A DNA stretch of 64,000 nt from CAWDVB01 sp963824105 (lineage in GTDB: Bacteria; Actinomycetota; Actinomycetes; Propionibacteriales; Nocardioidaceae), in the NCBI GenBank assembly GCA_963824105.1, contig CAWGNN010000011.1, positions 62,001 to 126,000 on the forward strand. The letters are read 5' to 3'. Positions within the stretch are counted from its first letter, which is position 1, and each line of letters begins with the position of its first letter. Both the position numbers and the translations under genes were made by a program. The notes under the pieces are model-generated. The model had not been told where the DNA came from and ran no database searches. It was given only the letters and a program-made list of their open reading frames with translations. Positions 34,098 to 41,011 of this stretch are shown piece after piece.

Positions 34098-34469
34098 ATG
34101 GTTGCCAGGATCGGTTCCACGACTCTGGCGACCTGGCAGAACCTGGACGAGGCCGCTGGCTACCAGTCGTGGGGCTTCAAGGCGCCCGCGCACGAAGGTG
34201 TGGCGGTCACGCTGCGCTTCACCGGCGCCGCGGGCACGCACTTCCAGGCCGTGCACCCGGGAGGCAGCTATCGCAGCCAGTGGTGGGTGACCGGTGACGA
34301 CCACGGCGTGGTCTACGGAGCCGGCATCCACGGACAGTACCTCTGGGTGGACCCACAGGCCGAGGTGGTGGTCGCCAAGTTCGGCGCCCACCCCGAAGCG
34401 ATCTCCGCCGACGCGCTGCGTCACAACGCCGCGCTCATGCGCTGGCTGGTGGGTCGGGCCTCGGACTGA
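34098..34469 (+). pseudogene. Remnant of a beta-lactamase-fold serine hydrolase (C-terminal part)
   Basis: The frame open to 34469 ends with PGGSYRSQWWVTGDDHGVVYGAGIHGQYLWVDPQAEVVVAKFGAHPEAI in pieces that match the C-terminal part of class C beta-lactamase/6-aminohexanoate-hydrolase-type proteins (YRSQWW, GIHGQYLWVDP, VVVAKFG). The N-terminal domain with SxxK and YxN, which carries catalysis, is missing upstream. ATG codons in the frame (33933, 34098) give no signal or catalytic part. I therefore call it a 5'-truncated pseudogene. The quoted stretch begins near residue 106 of the longest frame. Confidence 0.65.
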
Positions 34470-34500
34470 GGTCGACCCTGGCCGAGCCGGCGACCTGAAG

Positions 34501-34548
34501 CGCCACCCACGCGTCGACCCGCACCTGGGGGTCGACGCGTGGGTGGCG
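34501..34548. repeat. Perfect 20-bp inverted repeat
   Basis: Arms at 34501-34520 (CGCCACCCACGCGTCGACCC) and 34529-34548 are exact reverse complements, with an 8-base spacer. It can form a very stable hairpin. It lies between the convergent serine-hydrolase remnant and the heliorhodopsin gene, so it may end transcription from both, although no T-run follows. Confidence 0.8.
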
Positions 34549-34640
34549 GTCAAGCGATTCCTCGCGCGGTCGAAGTCTCCCGTCGTGTCGGTCGGCTCGA
34601 TCGGGTGCAACCGCCGCGGGCGTGCGCACGAGGCGTCCGA

Positions 34641-35414
34641 TCAGCCGGCGAGGGTGCCTCCGAATATCTGCCAGGCCAGGGCCGACTTGGCGGTGAGACT
34701 GAGCAGAATGTAGATCCGTTCGCCGAAGATGTAGTCCGACCATCGGCCCTTCGCGCGGTACTGCAGCCACTGGTTCAGCGCGAAGACGTTGAAGAAGACA
34801 AAGAGCGACACGAAGATCCCGTAGACGAACCCCGGCGGGGACGCCGACGACGTCGAGCCCAGCGTGAGCAGGTAGACCGTGATCGCCAGCCAGGGAACGA
34901 TCCCGGCAATACATCCGAACACGAAGGGGAGCCAACCGCCGCCGCCGGGCTCCTCGTACTTCTCCTGCAGCCAGCCGAACAGGATCATCGATGCGTTGAC
35001 GCCGAACAGGGCGAGCAGGGCTGCGATGTCTGAGATGCCGACGAGCTGGGCGATCAGGATGATCATCAGCGACGAGGAGAGCGAGTACTCCACCCATCGC
35101 GCCGGATTGCGCTTGCGGCCGAGGTCGGCGACGTACCGCGGCCACCAGACCGTGGCCACCAGGGCGTGGGCGAGCGCTGACAGCACCAGGAAGGCCGCAA
35201 CGGCGGCGCCGGTCGGGATCTCGAAGAGCTTCGTCGGGTCCGCCGGCGGGGTGCCGGGTGGGCCCTGCATGTAGGTGGCGACGACGGGCAGTGCGAAGCC
35301 GGTCGCCAGGGTGAGGACCAGCACCGCCTGCACGAGATGGAGCAGCGCTGCCACGGCGTTGTCCCGGCGCAGCCGGACCTCGACGGGCTGGGCGTGGGCA
35401 GGTCTGGACGCCAT
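34641..35414 (-). CDS. Heliorhodopsin
   Basis: Seven-helix retinal protein of the heliorhodopsin family (inverted topology, N-terminus inside), 257 aa. Diagnostic residues are present: retinal Schiff-base lysine K243 in SLTAKSALAWQIF (helix 7), counter-ion E109 in RWVEYSLSSSLMI (helix 3), and histidines H26 and H83 at the positions of the conserved photocentre pair. Helix 5-7 segments FVYGIFVSLFVFFNVFALNQWLQY and YIFGERIYILLSL are typical. ATG 35414 has AAGGAG eight bases upstream. It is divergent from terC; TATACT (35456-35461, minus) is a good -10. Heliorhodopsins are not known to pump ions and act through slow photocycles; their roles are unsettled. No retinal-synthesis gene (brp/blh) is in the window. 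Confidence 0.95.
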   Translation of the reverse strand: MASRPAHAQPVEVRLRRDNAVAALLHLVQAVLVLTLATGFALPVVATYMQGPPGTPPADPTKLFEIPTGAAVAAFLVLSALAHALVATVWWPRYVADLGRKRNPARWVEYSLSSSLMIILIAQLVGISDIAALLALFGVNASMILFGWLQEKYEEPGGGGWLPFVFGCIAGIVPWLAITVYLLTLGSTSSASPPGFVYGIFVSLFVFFNVFALNQWLQYRAKGRWSDYIFGERIYILLSLTAKSALAWQIFGGTLAG

Positions 35415-35428
35415 GGGGGAGCTCCTTC

Positions 35429-35461
35429 TTGACATACGAAGCGTAGTTCGTGAATAGTATA
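35429..35461. promoter_or_regulatory. Overlapping divergent promoters and inverted repeat between heliorhodopsin and terC
   Basis: AT-rich patch in GC-rich DNA. Minus strand: TATACT (35456-35461) as -10 for heliorhodopsin. Plus strand: TTGACA (35429-35434) and TAGTAT (35455-35460), spaced 20 bp, placing the terC RNA start near 35467, right at the riboswitch. ACGAA-N6-TTCGT (35436-35451) is an inverted repeat between them. The words ATACGAA and GTTCGTGA recur in the regulator/khtT intergenic region. Confidence 0.6.
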
Positions 35462-35466
35462 TCGCA

Positions 35467-35575
35467 CGAGGGGAGTACCCCATCCGCGACGACACCGTCA
35501 GTACGGCCGGCTCTGTCCGGCCCGGTGCGTCGGCCGCCCGGCCAGGATCCGAGGCGGTGGGGGAGACCTCCAATG
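35467..35575 (+). ncRNA. yybP-ykoY manganese riboswitch upstream of terC
   Basis: The leader has the family's conserved parts: 5' GAGGGGAGTA (35468-35477), the ACCGTCAGTACGG element in the middle, and the 3' loop GGGGGAGACCTCC (around 35560-35571). The two conserved loops frame a three-way junction that binds Mn2+ in characterised members. ACCTCC (35566-35571) is complementary to the terC ribosome site GGAGGT (35597-35602), and alternatively its CCTC pairs with GAGG at 35468-35471 in P1. This suggests that Mn2+ binding frees the ribosome site. TerC/Alx-type genes are the usual targets. Confidence 0.85.
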
Positions 35576-35606
35576 GTCCGCCGCGTGCGGGCACGAGGAG
35601 GTTGTT

Positions 35607-36575
35607 GTGGACGTACCCCTGTGGGCGTGGGCCGCGGTCCTCGCCGTCATTCTCCTGATGCTGGCGGTGGACCTGCTCGCGCATCGCAAGGCTCACGTCG
35701 TCTCGGTCAGGGAGGCGGGGGTCTGGTCGGCGGTCTGGGTGGCCCTCGGCGTCGGCTTCGGCGGATTGGTCTGGTGGGCCTACGGCGCCGAGCACGGCGG
35801 CGAGTACTTCGCCGGATACCTGATCGAGAAATCGCTCGCGGTCGACAACGTCTTCATCTTCGCCCTGATCTTCAGCTACTTCGCGGTCCCGCGTCAGTAC
35901 CAGCACCGCGTGCTCTTCTACGGCGTTGTGGGCGCACTGGTCCTGCGCGCCCTCTTCATCGCGGGGGGAGTGGCACTGATCGAGAACTTCGCCTGGGTCC
36001 TCTACCTGTTCGGAGCCTTCCTGGTCTTCACCGGCTGGAAGCTGTTCCGTCAGCGCCACGAGGACCTCGACCCCTCCGGCAACCCGGTGCTGCGGCTGAT
36101 CCGAAAGCGGGTCCCGAGCACCGACGAGTACCACGGGCAGAAGTTCTGGGTGAAGAAGGCGGGCTCCTGGGTCGCGACCCCGCTGTTCACCGTGCTGGTG
36201 CTGGTGGAGACCAGCGACATCATCTTCGCCGTCGACTCGATCCCCGCCATCTTCGCGGTCACCCGGGAGCCGTTCCTGGTCTTCACCAGCAACGCGTTCG
36301 CGATCCTGGGTCTGCGCGCGATGTACTTCCTGCTCGCGGACCTGATGCACCGCTTCGTCTTTCTCAAGGCCGGGCTCGCCGCGATCCTCGTCTTCGTCGG
36401 TGCCAAGATGCTGCTCCTCGACGTCGTCAAGATCCCGATCTGGCTCTCCCTGACGGTGATCGGCTGCTCCCTCGCCGTCGCGGTCATCACCAGCTTGCGC
36501 GCGACGCGTGACCGCTCGCCGGACGACCGTCAGCTCGTCCACGACGCTCCGCACGAAGGAACGACACGCCCATGA
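35607..36575 (+). CDS. terC: TerC-family integral membrane protein (probable metal exporter)
   Basis: 322-aa membrane protein with about nine helices. Family motifs: EKSLAVDNVFIFALIFSYF with the key acidic residue, and VETSDIIFAVDSIPAIFAV-type segment followed by TSNAFAILGLRAMYFLL. TerC/Alx/MeeF-like proteins export Mn2+ or metallate exoproteins (known for some members). GTG 35607 has GAGGAGG upstream; the Mn riboswitch in its leader supports a manganese role. It is convergent with the winged-helix regulator. Confidence 0.92.
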   Translation: MDVPLWAWAAVLAVILLMLAVDLLAHRKAHVVSVREAGVWSAVWVALGVGFGGLVWWAYGAEHGGEYFAGYLIEKSLAVDNVFIFALIFSYFAVPRQYQHRVLFYGVVGALVLRALFIAGGVALIENFAWVLYLFGAFLVFTGWKLFRQRHEDLDPSGNPVLRLIRKRVPSTDEYHGQKFWVKKAGSWVATPLFTVLVLVETSDIIFAVDSIPAIFAVTREPFLVFTSNAFAILGLRAMYFLLADLMHRFVFLKAGLAAILVFVGAKMLLLDVVKIPIWLSLTVIGCSLAVAVITSLRATRDRSPDDRQLVHDAPHEGTTRP

Positions 36576-36633
36576 CCACCTCAGCGACTTGCGAGGTGCA
36601 GCCTGCACCCCACCCGGTGTGTGATCTCGCGGA

Positions 36634-36948
36634 TCAGCGGCTCAGCGTCGCCCGCTGCGGTGTGCCCGTCCCGGGTGCGACGACGTCCAGGAACTCCCCG
36701 AGCGTGAAACGAGCCACCAGGCCATGACGGAAGTGAGCCTCGCGTACGACGTCGTACCGATTGCGCCGACCGATCTTGGTCTTGCGGATGTGACCCTGGC
36801 TCTCGAGGTCCCGCACGATCTGCTGCACCGCCCGCTCGGTGATCCCGACCGACTCGGCCACGTCGCGCATGCGAGCATCCGGATCTCTGGCCAGGGAGAT
36901 CAACACGTGTGCGTGGTTGGAGAGGAACGTCCACTGGCCCGAGATCAC
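36634..36948 (-). CDS. Winged-helix (MarR/ArsR-like) transcriptional regulator
   Basis: 104-aa DNA-binding protein. The winged helix is clear: NHAHVLISLARDPDARMRDVAESVGITERAVQQIVRDLESQG then HIRKTKIGRRNRYDVV (wing). A short C-terminal part (FTLGEFLDVVAPG) may dimerise. GTG 36948 has no ribosome site; TATCAT on the minus strand lies seven bases upstream, so the mRNA is leaderless. It is divergent from khtT and convergent with terC. The inverted repeat at 36974-36989 overlaps its own -35, which suggests autoregulation. Confidence 0.85.
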   Translation of the reverse strand: MISGQWTFLSNHAHVLISLARDPDARMRDVAESVGITERAVQQIVRDLESQGHIRKTKIGRRNRYDVVREAHFRHGLVARFTLGEFLDVVAPGTGTPQRATLSR

Positions 36949-36973
36949 GCGAATGATGATACGCGAGTGAATT

Positions 36974-36989
36974 TTCGTATGATCACGAA
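36974..36989. promoter_or_regulatory. Candidate operator between the winged-helix regulator and khtT
   Basis: TTCGT-ATGATC-ACGAA is a perfect 5-bp-arm inverted repeat. On the minus strand it reads GTTCGTGA-TC-ATACGAA. It overlaps the predicted -35 of the regulator gene. The same two words occur in swapped order at 35434-35452. Confidence 0.55.
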
Positions 36990-37062
36990 CGGGCGATCGG
37001 GTGCGCGGGTCCGAGTCGCCGAACTGTCAGATTGAGCAGCCGTCGTCGGGGAGACTGTCAGC

Positions 37063-37542
37063 ATGGAACTCACTGAGGTTCTACTGCCGGGTGTCGGTGT
37101 GCGCTATGAGTTCACCGCGGCCTCGGGTCACACGATCGGCGTGGTCGCCCGGCGCGACGGTGAGTTCGATGTGGTCGCCTTCCAGGCCGCTGACCCCGAC
37201 GAGGCCCAGACCTTGTTCACCCTGGACAGGGGCCAGGCCGAGGCGCTTGCCGACATCCTCGGCGCGCCGCGCCTTGTGGAGCGCTTCGCCGATCTCAGTC
37301 GCGAAGTCCCAGGGCTCTCCTCAGCGAGCATCGATCTCCCGGAAGGCTCACGATTCGACGGCAGCACGCTCGGCGAGACCCGGCTACGCACCCTCACCGG
37401 CGTCTCCGTCGTCGCGGTAGCCAAGGAGGACGTCGTCGTGCCGTCCCCGACTCCGGACGAGGTTCTCAACGGTGGGGACGCCCTTGTCGTGGTCGGCACC
37501 GAACAGGGCATCGAGCGGGCCCGGGGCATCCTGCTCGGCTAG
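37063..37542 (+). CDS. khtT: TrkA-C domain subunit of a KhtTU-type cation/proton antiporter
   Basis: 159-aa cytoplasmic regulatory subunit. N-terminal part MELTEVLLPGVGVRYEFTAASGHTIGVVARRDG is typical of KhtT; the C-terminal half (SSASIDLPEGSRFDGSTLGETRLRTLTGVSVVAVAK ... LNGGDALVVVGTEQGIERARGIL, in pieces) is a TrkA-C (RCK-C) ligand-binding domain. KhtT gates the partner KhtU in response to nucleotides (c-di-AMP in Bacillus) and pH. ATG 37063 lies six bases after GAGACT. It ends 10 bases before khtU, so the two are an operon. Confidence 0.88.
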   Translation: MELTEVLLPGVGVRYEFTAASGHTIGVVARRDGEFDVVAFQAADPDEAQTLFTLDRGQAEALADILGAPRLVERFADLSREVPGLSSASIDLPEGSRFDGSTLGETRLRTLTGVSVVAVAKEDVVVPSPTPDEVLNGGDALVVVGTEQGIERARGILLG

Positions 37543-37552
37543 CAGGCGAGAC

Positions 37553-38785
37553 ATGGGAGTCTTCCTGGTCGAGCTGGGCGTGCTGCTTCTCGCGCTCGCG
37601 CTGTTGGGCGCCCTCGCGCGCCGTGTCGACCTCTCGCCCATCCCGTTCTTCCTCCTGGCGGGGCTCATCCTTGGCGAAGGCGGTGTCCACGACGTGGCCG
37701 CCACCCAGGAGTTCATCCGGGCTGCGGGTGAGATCGGGGTCCTTCTCCTCCTGCTCATGCTCGGACTGGAGTTCTCGGCCGCAGAGTTCTCCGCGACCCT
37801 CCGCCGCCATGCGGGCTCCGGCGTGGTCGACCTGCTACTCAACGCGCCGGTCGGGTTCGCTGCCGGGCTTCTCCTCGGCTATGACTGGCAGGCTTCGCTT
37901 GCGCTTGCAGGGATCACCTGGATCTCCTCCTCGGGCATCGTGGCTCGACTTCTGGGCGACCTGAATCGGATGGGCAACCGCGAGACGCCGGCGGTGCTCT
38001 CAGTCCTGGTCCTCGAAGACATCGCGATGGCCGTCTACCTGCCCCTGCTGGTCGTGGTGCTGGCCGGGGGGAGTGCTCTCACCGCGGTGATCGCGGTCGG
38101 GACAGCCTTGACGCTGGTGTTGGTCGTCTTGGTGTCCACGCGTTTCCTGGGTCCTCGCCTCGTGTCGCTCCTCGGACACCGGGACGACGAGCAGGTGCTG
38201 CTGCGCGTGCTCGGGCTGATGCTGATCGTTGCCGGTCTCACCTACCTGGTCGACGCGTCGGCGGCCGTCGGAGCGTTCCTCGTGGGCCTGGCGATCCCGG
38301 GTGCCACCGCCCAACGCGCCCGTGAGGTACTGCGCCCGCTCCGGGACCTCTTCGCCGCGATGTTCTTCTTGTCCTTCGGTCTGGAAGTCGCACCGTCGAG
38401 CCTGACGCCGTACCTCCTGCCGGCATTCCTCCTCGGCGTCGTGTCGTCGGCGACGAAGATCCTGTCGGGCGGCTACGCGGCGGCACGCGCTGGTGTCGGC
38501 GGCCCGGGCCGGCTCCGTGCCGGGGCCGCACTTGTGGCCCGCGGCGAGTTCTCGATTGTCATCGCCGGCCTTGCGGCCTCCGCCGGCTACACCGAGGTGG
38601 GTCCGCTCGCCTCGGCCTACGTCGTGCTGATGGGGGTGGCTGGACCCCTAGTCGCTCGGTTCGCCGACCAGGTGCATACATCGTTCCGCCGCGGCCGAGC
38701 CGGGACACCATCTCCCGTTCCCGATGGCGGGGCCGGTCGTTGCGCGGTTCGCCGACCTGGTGCACACGTCGCTGCGCCGTGCTGA
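37553..38785 (+). CDS. khtU: Cation:proton antiporter, CPA2/KefB type
   Basis: 410-aa antiporter with about 12-13 helices: FLVELGVLLLALALLGALARRV at the start, GLILGEGG, LLLLMLGLEFS, SSSGIVARLLGDL with the core region, VLVLEDIAMAVYLPLL carrying the ED pair, and AALVARGEFSIVIAGLAASAG. It would exchange K+ (or Na+) for H+. The last 35 or so residues (after HTSFRRGRAG) look non-native: a second copy of the preceding DNA (GPVVARFADLVHTSLRR) continues in the +1 frame from about 38727, so a short duplication has altered the C-terminus. Confidence 0.88.
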   Translation: MGVFLVELGVLLLALALLGALARRVDLSPIPFFLLAGLILGEGGVHDVAATQEFIRAAGEIGVLLLLLMLGLEFSAAEFSATLRRHAGSGVVDLLLNAPVGFAAGLLLGYDWQASLALAGITWISSSGIVARLLGDLNRMGNRETPAVLSVLVLEDIAMAVYLPLLVVVLAGGSALTAVIAVGTALTLVLVVLVSTRFLGPRLVSLLGHRDDEQVLLRVLGLMLIVAGLTYLVDASAAVGAFLVGLAIPGATAQRAREVLRPLRDLFAAMFFLSFGLEVAPSSLTPYLLPAFLLGVVSSATKILSGGYAAARAGVGGPGRLRAGAALVARGEFSIVIAGLAASAGYTEVGPLASAYVVLMGVAGPLVARFADQVHTSFRRGRAGTPSPVPDGGAGRCAVRRPGAHVAAPC

Positions 38786-38810
38786 CGCCGCGACTTGAGC
38801 CCGATATGCC

Positions 38811-38850
38811 GCAGGACCCGGCTCCTCAAGCTGAGGAGTCCGGGCCCTGC
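38811..38850. terminator. Bidirectional terminator between khtU and glnA1
   Basis: Long hairpin GCAGGACCCGGCTCCTCA-AGC-TGAGGAGTCCGGGCCCTGC, one bulge and one wobble, between convergent genes ending at 38785 and 38864. Confidence 0.8.
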
Positions 38851-38863
38851 GAGCGGCTACAGA

Positions 38864-40282
38864 TCAGATGTCGTAATAGAGCTCGAACTCGTGCGGGTGG
38901 GGACGCTGCTGCACGGGAGCGATCTCGGCGGTGCGCTTGTAGTCGATCCACGTCTCGATCAGGTCGGGCGTGAAGACGTTGCCGACGGTGAGGAAGTCGT
39001 GGTCCTCCTCAAGCGCTTCGAGGACTGCGGTGAGCGATGTCGGCACCTGCTCGATCTCGGCCAGCTCGTCCGGCGGGAGCTCGTAGATGTCCTTGTCGAC
39101 GGGAGCAGCCGGCTCGATCTTGTTGGTGATGCCGTCCAGGCCCGCCATCATCAGGGCGGTGAAGGCGAGGTAGGGGTTCGCCGACGGGTCGGGGAAACGG
39201 CACTCGATCCGCTTGGCCTTCGGGTTCGCGCCGGTGATCGGGATCCGGACCGAGGCCGACCGGTTGCGCGAGCTGTAGACGAGGCTGATCGGGGCCTCGA
39301 AGCCGGGGACCAGACGGTGGTAGGAGTTCACCGTCGGGTTGGTGAACGCCAGCACTGCCGGGGCGTGCTTGAGGATGCCGCCCACGTACCAACGGCCGAT
39401 GTCGGAGAGGCCGCCGTAGCCGGACTCGTCGTAGAACAGCGGCTCGCCGCCCTTCCACAGCGACTGGTGGCAGTGCATGCCCGAGCCGTTGTCGCCGAAG
39501 ATCGGCTTCGGCATGAAGGTGACCGACTTGCCCGCGGCCCAAGCGGTGTTCTTGATGATGTACTTGAACTTCATCACGTCGTCGGCGGCCTTGAGCAGCT
39601 TGTCGAACCTGTAGTTGATCTCGGCCTGGCCCGCGGTGCCGACCTCGTGGTGGGAGCGCTCGACGAGCAGCCCCGAGGCCTCGAGGTGCTTGACCATGTC
39701 GTCGCGCAGGTCACCGAAGTGGTCGTACGGCGCGACGGGGAAGTAGCCACCCTTGTAGCGGGTCTTGTAGCCGCGGTTGTCGTGCTCGCTACCGGAGTTC
39801 CACCAGCCCTCGACCGAGTCGATGTGGTAGTAGCCCTCGTTGGCGCCCGTGGCGTAGCGGACCGAGTCGAAGATGTAGAACTCAGCCTCGGGCGCGAAGA
39901 ACGCCGTGTCGGCGATGCCGGTGGACTCCAGGTAGGCCATTGCCTTGCGGGCGATGTTGCGCGGGTCGCGTGAGTACGCCTCCCCGGTGATCGGGTCGTG
40001 GATGAAGAAGTTGACCACCAGGGTCTTGGACTCTCGGAACGGGTCGATGAAGGCGGTTGTGGGGTCCGCGACCAAGGCCATGTCGGACTCGTTGATGGCC
40101 TGGAACCCCCGGATCGACGAACCGTCGAACGCAAGGCCGTCGTCGAACACATCCTGGCCGAACGACGAGACCGGAACGGTGAAGTGCTGCATGATGCCGG
40201 GAAGGTCACAGAACCGGACGTCGACCATCTCGACACCCTCGTCCTTGATGAACTTCAACAGCTCGTCGCTGTTTGCGAACAT
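38864..40282 (-). CDS. glnA: Glutamine synthetase, type I (adenylylated)
   Basis: Main ammonia-assimilating glutamine synthetase (GlnA1), 472 aa. Class I-beta features: LAFDGSSIRGFQAINESDM, APEAEFYIFDSVRY, HHEVGTAGQAEINYRFD (metal ligands), NGSGMHCHQSLWK, NPTVNSYHRLVPGFEAP, NRSASVRIP. The adenylylation tyrosine is Y400 in DIYELPPDE, so it should be a target of GlnE at 13690-16677. ATG 40282 has an AGGAGG site upstream. Its promoter holds a complete GlnR box. The heliorhodopsin gene lies about 3.4 kb away, beyond khtU. Confidence 0.96.
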   Translation of the reverse strand: MFANSDELLKFIKDEGVEMVDVRFCDLPGIMQHFTVPVSSFGQDVFDDGLAFDGSSIRGFQAINESDMALVADPTTAFIDPFRESKTLVVNFFIHDPITGEAYSRDPRNIARKAMAYLESTGIADTAFFAPEAEFYIFDSVRYATGANEGYYHIDSVEGWWNSGSEHDNRGYKTRYKGGYFPVAPYDHFGDLRDDMVKHLEASGLLVERSHHEVGTAGQAEINYRFDKLLKAADDVMKFKYIIKNTAWAAGKSVTFMPKPIFGDNGSGMHCHQSLWKGGEPLFYDESGYGGLSDIGRWYVGGILKHAPAVLAFTNPTVNSYHRLVPGFEAPISLVYSSRNRSASVRIPITGANPKAKRIECRFPDPSANPYLAFTALMMAGLDGITNKIEPAAPVDKDIYELPPDELAEIEQVPTSLTAVLEALEEDHDFLTVGNVFTPDLIETWIDYKRTAEIAPVQQRPHPHEFELYYDI

Positions 40283-40376
40283 TCGTCCTCCTTGGCCCGC
40301 GAAGGCCGGCCGAGTCCCTGTGTGTGGCTGTCAGATGCCCCTTCGCATCCGCCTCTCGCGAACTTAGGAGGGGGCA

Positions 40377-40414
40377 GTTTCTCCACCGTATCTCTCATGT
40401 TTCAGCCGTGTAAC
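40377..40414 (-). promoter_or_regulatory. GlnR box upstream of glnA1
   Basis: On the minus strand four half-sites with exact 6-bp spacers read GTTAC-N6-GAAAC-N6-GATAC-N6-GAAAC. This is the classical actinobacterial GlnR operator (a-b-a-b arrangement). TAAGTT at 40361-40366 (minus) could be the -10. GlnR normally activates glnA under nitrogen limitation. Confidence 0.88.
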
Positions 40415-40494
40415 AGTCACCCGGGTTGCCCCCGGGTCGGTGGTGGCGACCCCGGAGCGAGCCGGTGTGAGGCGAGCCGGGTACGGTGTCGCGC

Positions 40495-40920
40495 GTGACT
40501 GAGGATGCTCCGGACGACTTCCGCTACGCCGGAGAGCGGCTCGGACGCCCCGAGGACGGTCCCGGGTCGGTCGCGACCTGGCTGCGGCGAGTGATTGCGC
40601 TGCTCATCGACTGGCTTGCCTGCGAGGGAGTAGCCGCGATGATCTGGAGCGGCTACAACCTGCACCCCGGCGTGTTCGACTGGTACACGCCGCTGGTCTT
40701 CCTCGTTGAGGCCTCGGTCCTGACCGCGCTGCTGGGGGGATCGTTCGGCCAGCTGATCCTGCGGATCGTCGCGGTCCGTCTGGACGGACGGCGGCTGAAC
40801 ATCGTGGCGGCGACCCTTCGGACGTTGCTCATCCTGCTCTTGATCCCGCCGCTGGTGTTCAACCGCGACAACCGCGGCCTGCACGATCTGGCGGTCGGAT
40901 CAATCGTCCTCCGACGTTGA
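40495..40920 (+). CDS. RDD-family membrane protein
   Basis: 141-aa protein with three membrane helices. RDD signature elements: WLRRVIALLIDWLACEGVAAMIW (Arg plus Asp in helix 1) and GGSFGQLILRIVAVRLDGRRLNIVAATLRTLLILLLIPPLVF, ending HDLAVGSIVLRR. GTG 40495 is preferred, seven bases after TACGGT (leaderless); GTG 40486 is an alternative giving three more residues. In M. tuberculosis an RDD gene (Rv2219A) also borders glnA1, but here it is divergent from it. Function unknown; some RDD proteins exchange ions. Confidence 0.82.
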   Translation: MTEDAPDDFRYAGERLGRPEDGPGSVATWLRRVIALLIDWLACEGVAAMIWSGYNLHPGVFDWYTPLVFLVEASVLTALLGGSFGQLILRIVAVRLDGRRLNIVAATLRTLLILLLIPPLVFNRDNRGLHDLAVGSIVLRR

Positions 40921-41011
40921 TCCCTGGCCCTCCCTGGTGTCGGACGATCCCGGTCCGGACGCGCCCAGGGGGGCGCTATCGTCATCACGACCTGGACCCC
41001 AAGGAAGGCCG

